Positions 1 to 10,600 of a DNA stretch of 64,000 nt are shown piece after piece. The notes under the pieces were generated by a model. It searched no databases. It was not told the origin of the DNA and saw nothing but the letters and a program-made list of their open reading frames with translations. The position numbers and the translations under genes are program-made. The stretch lies in the NCBI GenBank assembly GCA_017562135.1, contig QEYB01000725.1:439001-503000 (forward strand). Reading direction: 5' to 3'. The stretch comes from Dipylidium caninum (taxonomy: Eukaryota > Platyhelminthes > Cestoda > Cyclophyllidea > Dipylidiidae). Each line of letters starts with the position of its first letter. Positions within the stretch are counted from its first letter, which is position 1.

Positions 1-343
1 AGAAAGCATGAGTTGCGCCTACTGTGGGGAGGAGTTCCACTTTGCCTGGGCGCTTGTTTCGCACTGCCAAATGGAGCACAACTTGACCATTTTTACACTC
101 CCTGCCGCCAAATCTTCCTCCTCATCGATGAAGGAGGAGGAAGAGGAGGAGGAAGACCCCCCGAGTCCACAACAACCGGAAATTGGCGAAGAGGAGGATG
201 AACACGACGATGGGGAGGAGGCAAAGCACAGGGTGGCTGAAGAGCCTCCGAGAGCTGACGAAGCCGCAGCGCAGTCTGATGAGGACTACGAGGACGTCGA
301 CGGAGTTGGCGGCAATGGGGGGAACGTCGATGCAAACGTCTAA
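1..343 (+). CDS. C2H2 zinc-finger protein, 3' terminal exon (partial), BCL11-like finger
   Basis: The frame is open from the left edge to a TAA at 341-343. It contains one C2H2 finger (C-x2-C-x12-H-x4-H) starting CAYCGEEF with AWALVSH at its centre, followed by HNLTIF. The spacing, the AW-L-x-x-H core and the trailing hydrophobic L-x-I resemble the second N-terminal finger of BCL11A/B and insect CG9650, but one finger is too little to fix the family. After it come a short Ser run and a long Glu/Asp-rich tail with no further domain. The first ATG at position 8 is probably internal, because AG ends at position 6 and the rest of the protein must lie to the left. The gene converges on the diacylglycerol kinase gene, with about 780 bases between stop codons. 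It is probably a nuclear DNA-binding protein (inference). Confidence 0.5.
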   Translation, partial: ESMSCAYCGEEFHFAWALVSHCQMEHNLTIFTLPAAKSSSSSMKEEEEEEEDPPSPQQPEIGEEEDEHDDGEEAKHRVAEEPPRADEAAAQSDEDYEDVDGVGGNGGNVDANV

Positions 344-1124
344 ACTAATGTTTGATTCGGTGAATCCCATCTTTAACATATTTTAATCCGAATTGTTCGC
401 TGTGGCTATGTACAGAATTATGCGTTTCCGTCTCTCGCTCTCCGTGTTGTCTTCTCATCCACCTTGTCTGCCTCTCCTCACCTCATTTGTATATGCACTC
501 CTGGTCTTGGGTGACTTGTAGAATATCCACCCTACGTTCTCACCGTCTCTCGCGCCTTGTCCGGCCGCGCATCTGACCGATTCGGGAGGCTAAAGGTTAA
601 TTCAGTGAGCACTGGCTGACATTTTAAGCCGTCTCAGCCAGTGACTCCGTCTGACCCCAGGCACGCTGAGGCTGTGCTGACAAGACCTTCCCCTGTCCCC
701 GCAAGTGCACTCACGCCGGGATGGTCGTGGGCTGACGATCGGCCCTACCAACATTCGGCTGCTGCATTGAAGACAATCGTAGCAGTAATTTTATTCAGAC
801 AAGCGAAAACCTTAATGCTTGACACAGCCTATAAATTTGGGAAACGCCTCGGGTAAGTTGCACAGCACATCCACTGATTGGTTTGGTGTCTTCAGAGCTC
901 GTTTTCTCGCGTTTCGACGTATAAAATTGGTGGTGGAATGGAAGCGTTTCACGGAGAGGGAGGAAGGGCGGTCATGATGTTGCTAAGCGACGTCAGTTTG
1001 GCATTGAGCGGAGGGGGAGACGCCTCGTTGCTCCGCTTTATAAGCTGCATCAGTTCCTCCTCTAAAATTCAATCAGCCATAGTAACTACTGAAATATTTC
1101 TTTTACACGTCAAGGTTTGTTTCA
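344..1124. other. Intergenic interval between two convergent genes
   Basis: This holds the 3' flanks of the zinc-finger gene and the diacylglycerol kinase gene. No conserved coding sequence is visible; the short open frames do not resemble known proteins. A candidate polyadenylation signal for the minus-strand gene lies at 790-795. Confidence 0.6.
790..795 (-). terminator. Candidate polyadenylation signal of the diacylglycerol kinase gene
   Basis: TTTATT on the plus strand reads AATAAA on the minus strand, about 330 bases past the kinase stop codon. It is a hexamer match only. Confidence 0.35.
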
Positions 1125-1685
1125 TCAGTGGAAAGGATTAGGCTTCGACGAACTTTGCAGGAAGTAGGCGAGTTTCTTGTCGGCAGCGGTGAGGGCCAGT
1201 GCGCTGGGCGTGTCGCCATTCGCGTCCTTGCAGGTGGCGCTGGCGCCGGCTCGAATGAGAACCTCGCAGACCCGTCGGCGCTTCCCAATTGCTGCCTTGT
1301 GCAATGCCGTCTGCTTCCTGTGAACGAGAAGAGTACATTTAGTCGGGCACTGACGGTGGAAACGAAACTGAGGGAAAACCAAATTGGGTGGCAGGCCTGT
1401 AGTACTCACTTGGTGTAGTCTTGTAGGGACAGCAACTCCTTGGGAGCTGAAAGGGGAAGAGACATTTACGCATCCATGGGTACAGGCAGCGGTGTTAATT
1501 AAAGGGGTCGGGGGGAGGGGCACCGTTCTCCGTCAGGTACTGGACGACACTGAGCCGACCGAATTTGGCGGCGTGATGCAGACCCGATTTGCCCGAAACG
1601 GGGTCTACTGTGGTGGGCGAGATTCCGGCCTCCAATGCGTTTTTAACGCCCTGAAGGTGTCCGCTGCGACAGGCAGAGAGGAAGT
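1125..1685 (-). other. DGKZ: C-terminal ankyrin repeats of the DGK, three exons
   Basis: Exon 1685-1524 has [19 protein letters not shown] and [21 protein letters not shown]. Exon 1446-1410 is a 37-base linker. Exon 1317-1125 has [19 protein letters not shown] and GDTPSALAL, then the stop. The phases are 1, 2 and 0. Ankyrin repeats after the accessory domain distinguish type IV kinases, where they serve in protein contacts. Confidence 0.9.
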
Positions 1686-4600
1686 CTGCAAAGGCAATAG
1701 TTACCTTTTTCATCGCCGAACTAGTGGTGGGAGCCTAAGGGGAGAGGTGTCTTAAGCATGGGAACACGAAGTAAGGGGAGGAGATGAAATGCGCATAGAA
1801 TAGGGGACTGGGAACGACGGAGACCAGGCAAAGTGGTCGTTCGTCCCGATGTCCACTAAATTTTCACTTTTTCCACTAATTTCACTTAAGTGAAGTCTGC
1901 TCCCTTACACGCCCTGAATTTATTGCTGAGCAGTGTGTGCGTTTCTGGGGTAAATCCCGGATCACTGGTCACCGAAATCTTCGCCGCTGCTGCTTCTCTT
2001 GCAGGCGACGACGTCTCAACAACGGAAAGAAGACTGTTAAGCGATTGCACCGGGTCTGGCGCCACACCAACACCGCTCTCCTTGATGCGTTTGCAAGTTG
2101 CCATAGAAACAAAAATCTTAGGCGGTATCCGACTCCACCGACGCCAGTCAAAAAAACATCCGTGCGGGAAGGAGGTCGTGGAGGTTGTATTAGGCCCATC
2201 ATCGTCAATTTCGTCTTGGGAGACGTCGTCTTCGTAAGGGCAATAGTGAAGACTCGTTTTGCAATTGTCACTGGGCCGATTATCCGCGGTGCGGATGCGG
2301 AGCTCGGGACAGGAGTAGGAGGTGCCAAGATGCACGGTGAAACTGAGTTTCTCGTGAATGCTACTTCGAAGGAATTTTGCGGACCTAGGAGGGAATACGC
2401 CTTGTCTCACCGACGACAGGAGATGGCAAAAGGGCGAGGGGGATGGTAAAATAGGACCATTCACTCACGGCGACTTGTGGAATGAAATCCGGGCCATTTC
2501 ATCCGCATGCTCCTAAATAAGAGGTGGCGATAGGTCCCACGAGGGGCATATTAGGCGTACCTTTCCAGTCAAGGCCCTGGTGCTGCCCCACGGCAGCTGA
2601 GAACTGTCAGATGACTTCCTCGATACATCTACAAAAGGGAGTTTTAAGAGTCACATCCTGGTGTCGGGTGCACAAAACGGCTGTCCTTTTCGAAGTGCAT
2701 CACCTTCTGAGTGGGTGGACAGGACGTTGGCCGAGTATTCCACATGCCTCCCATCTTGGCTGATCAGAAATAGTTCGTTAGCGCTCGAGAGGATATCCGT
2801 GATGAAGTGAGCCGATTCCATGTTGGGGTCGATGCCATAGACCTCGCCGTTGATGGCTGTCACTGAAAAAGCAAGACACGGGGTGAGAAGCACGGCTGAG
2901 TAAATAAACTAGGCAACGTTTGCAGTTACTGTCCAAAAATATCCACTTCTCCGGCAGGGAGACGGGCTCATCCCTGCAACTGGCGGAGGCGCATGAGTGC
3001 TTCAGCTGCCGACGAACTGCGCTGAGGTCGGAGTAGCCACCAATTCGGAGGCTGACAAAGTACTGGGCTGAAAGGGGAGAAGAAGTGAACAGTCTGTCAC
3101 TCAGAGGGCGGACTTCCCAAGTGGCGGCTTCGCATACCCGTTTGAGAGAGGTGCTCCAGGGACTCCGGGGCTCCGCTATTTTCCGGGTAGATAATGTAAA
3201 TTTTCACCAGACGACCACTGGTATTGGTTACACCGAAGCTAAAAGCCCGATATGCGTCATTCGAATAAACTGCAAATTTATGCGAGAAGAGTGTGGAAAT
3301 CGTCGGATGTTAGAGCGATGGAGGAGTTTAAGGCCCCATTTGTAAGGCGACAAAACAACTCCCGACTCCATAAAGTGGACGGAAATCACATGTGCAGGCG
3401 TGTGGAAAGCTAACAAATGGCGAAATGTTTACTGCTTGTTAACTTTTTTGTGCTTAAGTCAAGAATGGAATAAGGAAGCACAGCAGAGGCTGTTAGTTTT
3501 GTGATGCTGCCAAACACCGGATAAAAGAGCGTCTTAGAGGGTGGGGGGGGGGGAGGAGGAGGGCACAAGGAGACGAAAGAAACTTCAGTAAGTTTAAAAG
3601 GAGGACCTTGGTGAAAAGCAATTGGCATCGAGAGAAAAAGGGCCACACTCCTATCGTCTCGAGTTAAGCACCATGCTACTAATGTGAGTGTAGTAGAATT
3701 TTTTGGTATTTATATATTATAAAATAAATCGTGGAATTGCACTACTAATGAGTGGAATTGAGAGGATCTCCAAAAAGAGAAGGACTGGGTCCCATTCACC
3801 CGCGGAGGGGGTGGGGGCGGGAGTGCGAGACACATACTGGGCTGGCGAGGTGGCCTCGGGGCCGCGGGTCTTCTGCACAACAAAGGCCTGGTTCCGCAGC
3901 TGAATGTCGATGATGGAGGGGCCGAGACGACAGGGCTCCCCGTCTATCTGCATCGGAATGGCCTTCTTCGTGATCAGATGGACTTCGGAACACTGGCAAA
4001 TCCGGTCACCGTGGCCACCCATCTGCAAAGTCGCCTATAAAGGCGAGAGGAGCCAATGTTAAGAAGTGTGGAAAGCAAAAAAATGCCATTTCTACAAGGC
4101 ACCACCCAACGACAATTCGCCGAAGGAAGTTTAGACCGGAAGCTCATACAAGAGGAGCAAATCGGCCTAAGACAGGCATCAGGGTGGCCGGCAGTCTCGT
4201 CACAAATCATCGTTTGACCTCAAATAAGTGTTCACTGTGTATTGTAAACAGTGGAGGTGACAACTGAAGCCAAATAGCGCGGACGAACACCTCACATCGC
4301 CCAATTTGGTGAACGCTGCATCAGCTGATATTGCACAAGCAAAGTGTGATTGGCGCAAGGAACCAAGCAAGGCAAACACACCAAGGAAGCGGTCGTCAGC
4401 CCAATGACTTCAATCTTCTTGTCGTCGATGCGTTGTTGATGGTCGGAGGCGGACGAGTGACCCCACGGCAACGTTCCGGCGCTGTACCTGGGTGACCGCG
4501 GGAGAAAGCACGATAGAACACGCGGGATACAGCAGGCTAGCAAAAACGGTGTCTTTTTGAATGCACTAAAAATTAAACTGTTCCAGACTAATTTCCTACA

Positions 4601-7600
4601 AGTCAAAGTTTGTTAACGAAAAGTGAAAGGTACTGAAACGTTTGTAAACCCCAAAATTTCCGAGGTATTTTCGAGAGGGACTCCGACGCGCTCGTGTACT
4701 TGGAGAAACTTACTTGGGAATATTTAAAAACAGCAGGACATGCGGCCGTAGCTCCTTCAATCTCTTCGCCATATTCACTCCGTCGCACTGAAAGGTAAAA
4801 CGAAGGCTTTGCTGCGAGAAGAAAATCTGTAGACGCATAACACAGGACAAAAAAGTCTCCGTCCGACTCTCCTCCACCACCGCCAACGCTATGCGCGGAG
4901 GTTGTTGGCTCTCGTCCACCGTCCAACCAAGCAGATATGCCCTCGAGAGAGGCCCCCCGCCCCACCCCCTAACCCCCATCGGCACACGCAGTATTTGCAC
5001 ACTCCTCGCGTCTAGCAATGGCAAAGCCGCTTCTCGGGTGCCTGTTTAAGATGAAATGTCCAACCTACCGGCGGAATGAATGAATGCCTCAACTTCGACT
5101 GCAGCTAATAAGTGCGGTTATCTGCCACAACACGCAAAGCGCAGGTTGTAGGCTAACAATAAGCGGCTCCCGTTTTCGAGGGCAAGCAGGCAACTAACCA
5201 CGAGGACGACATAATCCGAGAGATCCCGCCATGACCGTTTTATCAAATCCATCCCACCGACCTGAAAGAATAAGAAACAGAGCAAAATCAGGCATCGGAC
5301 AGAGAAAGTGTGTGGGTTCAGACAGATTGCAGGCCTACCCCGGCGTAGAAGATCTTATTCTTCAGACGACTATTAAATCGATCGGGATTTGCTTCTAAAT
5401 GGCAAACAAGAGGAAGGTAAGTTCACCGGTGAAGGGGCAGTGAAGGTGGGTGGAGGGGCGAGACGAAATGGTTGGAGTTGCCTGCTGCGCACCGGTCGCG
5501 CAGCCGTTGTCGTCTCCTCTCTTCGCCGACCACACAGTCTAAACAAATTCGTGCGGAAGTGCGCTCGCGCCACTGCCTCGGTTTAACGTCCCCGAACTCT
5601 GACGGAGAGTAAATAAATTAGTCATCCGTAGGGCTTCCAAAACTCGAAAACACCAATGATCGGGCGGCAAAATGCAACACTCCAATTAGGTTTAATTAAA
5701 AAAGCCCTTTAAGGACTGTTTGGACCCAAAAATGAGAGGCCCTAATTACTGCGGCAGTAGATTCACGGCTTGGAAAAAGTCGTTCAGTTCGCCGACCAGT
5801 CGTGGTCAAAGTGCAGTGTTGAGGCTAATCAAAGGAGCAATAAAATGCGCATTTTCTTATGCCCGGCCTTCGGAGTTTCGCGGTTCGAGCAATTCACCCA
5901 AGAGAGAAAAAAGGCCACCTACGCACCGGGAATATGAAGGTAAGGAATAGAGGGAGAGGAAGATGGACGAACAGTCGCCGGTGTGTCAATTGCATCCTGC
6001 CTTAGGCGGAGCGGGCTGGGGAAGGGAGAGGAAGGGAAGCGAAGAGGAAGGAGAGACACTTGAGGAGGTCGAAGTACTGCCCAGTGGTGAGCGACAAATT
6101 GGCGTTAGAAATCCCATCTCACCCGAACGAAGGAGGTCTCAACCCATTGTCTTGTTGAACGGAGCCGAATCAGAAGGTTATTTGGGTCGACGCACCCTAA
6201 TCCATCGTCTCTCACACACAAACTCGTCATAATTTCACAATGAGAGCTAATTGCGCAGAGCGCTCCTGTTCCTCTTACTCCTCACGCCTCATTAGTAAAT
6301 TGCATCGAGGTGAGGCACCGACAGGCTTTTCGATTTGGTGGATAGTGTAAGCCAGTTAGCGTGTGACCCCTCGAGGACGAGCCGCAACCCTACAATAAAG
6401 CGTTCTGCGATACAAAAGTGCTGTCGGGTAGGGACTTCGCGATGAGTAGCCCGTGAAAATCTACACGAGTCCACTGGACCCATTCGGCATTCGAGGGAAC
6501 GTACTTCCGTTGCACATAATTTTGGCCACGGTGGCTAGTTTCCAGTCTCCCTCTAGAGTATCCCCTGCAGCGGGAATTCAACCGGTGACCCGAATTTCCT
6601 CACCTTCGTGAAGATACGCACGAGAACCAGCGCTCCAGGGGAACGAAAGGCCCCAAAAAAGCAATCATGAGCACGCCATATTTAGGAAGTCAGGTGGTTT
6701 TGCGCTATTTGAGATGTGACAGGAGGTCTCGACCGTGGCAGTGGGCGTTTCCATGCCCAGGACACATCCCCTTCTTGCTCAAACAATAAACCGTGTGTGT
6801 TTACGGAGAAGGGCATGTGCGGAGTCTGGTCTACAGAATTAGTCCTTTAGAGCGGCGCATGATCAGAATGACCGATTTGTCTAGCACAATTCCACTGGAG
6901 TGAATACAATGGAGTTATAGGTAGAAATACCTCTCGATTCGTGAAATTCCAATGCTGTAGCAGCGTCTGCCCCGAGGGAGAAGTAGTTATTCATCACATT
7001 CAGAGGCAACTTCTCCGAGAGTTGGGATTTCCCAAAACTTATGCCCGCACCGCCCGAAGAAGATACCTCGGTCTCATCGTCGAGGTCGTGGTCAGTGGTA
7101 GCCAGCGGACGACTTCGAACGTTCCATCTGTAGACAGGCCAAACCAAATGTCCTAAGGTGTGGGTGAAAGGATGGGTGGGTGGACGGAAGGGCAGATTAC
7201 AATAGCATAGATGACTGTTCGTTATGTGACACATCCAAATGTACAAAATGATAAGTTGATAGTAGAGGGAGGCAACACAATTGCAAGTAGGCCCGCAGCT
7301 TGCAAGACAACGGCAATTAAAAAAACACCAACAGAGGGAAAAAGTTAAGGAGCCTTAGCAAATTTAAAACAAAACAACCACCTGAAAAATGCCCTACAAG
7401 TAACGAAAACCGTCAACTCTCGGCTATTTAAAAAATTGGCTACCTCAGCGAAAAGCTGGTAAAGTAGGGCAAGTGAGTTGTTTGCCCCGAGACTTGAGGC
7501 GCCAACTTACCGGTCGAGAAGAACGACACGACCTTTCTCAACCGAAGTCAGAACCTTCGACAACGGCTCATCCGCGTAGCCCTGTAATGTTTAAGTGGTG

Positions 7601-10600
7601 CCCACATTAAGCATTCTGCGCCAGCAGAGCAAGAGAAAAGCATCTCGCCATTCGGGGGGGGCGCCTCCAATTTCTCCTTAGAGGTTAAGATTATCCGTCC
7701 TTTAAAGTAAGCAAAACGGTCGTCGAAGATGAGTCCCACATTCAATCAAAGTACGCTAATTATGTGGATTCCCGCCTTTTAGCTTTTTACCAATTCTGCA
7801 GAGCTCCATGCCCGTTTCAGGAGATGAATCCCACGTCGACCCAGTGTTGCGCGGATCTCTTCCGATTACTAGACTCTCCAAGGTGACAAAGGCATTATTC
7901 GATTGAGGGCAACAAGACGAAGAGTTACTCAATCTTCACATCGCACCAGGGACGAACCACATCTCCGAGGCGATGCTTCCTAGACAACCCGGATGTTTGA
8001 TTGAGGGCGAATGAGAGCAACGCAAAGGCAGGCTGTGAGTTAGGTAGACGAAGGCATGAGGGGAGAGCGCACTAATTCCACTAAGTGGTATTTGTCCCAG
8101 GCAAAATGCGTCCACAGAATGTGATTGGCATGTGAAATACTGAGCTGCACAAGAAGCGACAGACAGCTTAACAGAGTATTCTCCATAATGCACTCTCCGA
8201 AACCGTTCGCGATAGACAAAATCACCTAAGCGATCATCCTCAGACTAGGAGCTGACATGGTTAACCTAGGCTACACTCAGCAGAAGAGATGTCGACATGT
8301 CAAAACGACACGGCGGCGATAAACAGGGTAGATGCCGTGTGCAGGCGGGTTCCGCCTAGCGCAGACGTAGTTGATTAAGAAGTCCAATTAATGGTAGATG
8401 CTACATACGTAGAACAGAACCTGAGGACGTATTTTCGCCCCCAGTTAGGCCACGAAGTACACCACAATCGCGGGATATTAGACGTTCGGGGGCCATCTCG
8501 AAAGAGTCGTAAATTTATGCACTCGACGCGACCTTTGCGGCTTGCACGAACATCCGAACTTCTCATGCCCACTTTCTAGGCAGAGGTGATAAGGATTAGT
8601 AACTCAATGGCGCAGAAGGACATCGTAAACGGTGGCCACCTTAAGGATTCCCCGGCCACGCAAGGAGAGCTAACGATCTGCGAAACAGTATTACGCAAAA
8701 GGCATATTTCAGGCCGGATTAAGTGGGATTTCGCAGTTTCGTAAAGTGGGAGGAAAGGTTTCGAAGGAGGAGAAGACAAAAGACACGACTACTTCTGAAC
8801 TCACGGGGCCCCATTGAAGAGTTCGTGCAAGGTCGTTTCCAGTGCCCAGTGGCAGGATGGCCACCGGGGGGGTTGGATAGAGACCGAGGGAATCTATTTC
8901 CGAAAGGATCCATCCTACGGTCCCATCGCCACCACAGACGAGGATCCGAACATTTGGCAGACGACCGAACAGTTCGAGGCTAGAAGAGAAGTGGCATACG
9001 TGGGTGAGTGACGTCGCAATTGGAAAGAATACCTTGGTACCTTTAACGTAGTACAGAGATGCGGTGAAATATTTCTCAAAAAACGGGGGCAAAAGGCCTT
9101 CCACTGACCTCCGCAGTATGAGAGTGGATTTGCTTCTGCCGATTTTACCGGCAGTGGCTCCATAAATGGCTTAATGGGAGAAGTCGCCTGATAAGTTGTC
9201 GCCAGCCCACCAAAATTGCAACCTTATTAGCAGATTAGCTCCGCTGAAATGAATCATTTAAATTATGAAGTGCACGGACGAATGCGGGATGGATGAACTG
9301 CTTGAAGTCATCAGTGCGAGTGGGACTCGATCTTGACCACCGACCTAGTGATTCAGTTAATTTGTTTGGAGGCCTACAGGAGTGATGAAAGTGGCCAAGA
9401 GTGCTCTCTGCCAGCATGTCTGCTTGACCATTGACTTAGAAAGGCCGGTGAGGTGCTCGGCCGGCGCCTTAGCCAATCATCTCAAGGCGGTTTAACAACG
9501 TGCCGTGGTAATAACACAGGTTGCTTTGAAAACGAGCTGTCAAAGGTGTCAGGGTGAAAATGTGATAATGATTAGATGGTGGGCCACGGGGTGGGTATGT
9601 CCTTCCGTTACATGACTTTGACAAAAGGTCTGACGAAGGCTTCCGGTGACGCGGTCACATAAAACCAACTGTGTTTTAAGAATTCAAACTGGGCGAGAAA
9701 GTGCAACCGCCCCATGACTCCTTTTTTGCTTCACCGACGGGAAGAAATACCAGCGTTTGCGCCCACGTCGGATGTCCGCAGGGCGGTTCAGGGAGAATTC
9801 CTCCATCGCGGCTCCCAATTCAAACACCCACTAAAAGAGTTTCTGGGCATACATTTTAACCAAAACTCGTCATCCTTCCAACCACCACGCGTAACTCGGA
9901 GAACACCAAAGAGCATATGGTTTCAGGAGCTCAAGATGAAACACCAAGCCAAGGCGTGGATAACATTTTGGCAGTCTGACAACCTAAGCCGAGGCAAGTC
10001 TGGGAGTATGGTCTTTCATCGTCTGACGCAGAGAAGAACCGTCGCCGGTCTTCCCCTGCCAATTGCAGAAGTTGGTGATGAACCACCAGGTCATAGCATG
10101 CAGAAGAGAGAGGCCTCCTCGAACGGTCGTCAAGGGCTGGGGCACTGTTTGCGTGCCACCGTGCCCGTAAAATGTCGGCACAAAAGTGGGATGATAACTG
10201 CGAGGAAAGCGAAACGGATTCGCCCCGCCGCGCCTCGTATCATGACTGACGAAATTCGTGGATGGAGTAAAAGTAGTAGCAAAAGGGATTATGTCTATTA
10301 GCCTTTCTGTGTAAGGTGAAGAGTGCGAAATTCTAAGTGACGTGAGCCAAATTTCATTTACTTAAGAATGTAACCTTCAAACTTTTCAGTTCGTCATCCT
10401 GCCTGCCCTTTTGCCTCCCCAATGACCAGTTCGCCACCTTCTTCTCTCCCCTATCAAAATAATAACTACTTTAATAATTCACTCATGATGTCTTCACTTC
10501 CTCCATCCTTCATGCAACAAAGCCTCCAAATACTTATCCTCGCATTACCACCAACGCAACCTTCCCAGCAACTCACCCTAATTTCGGTCCTCCTTCACAG

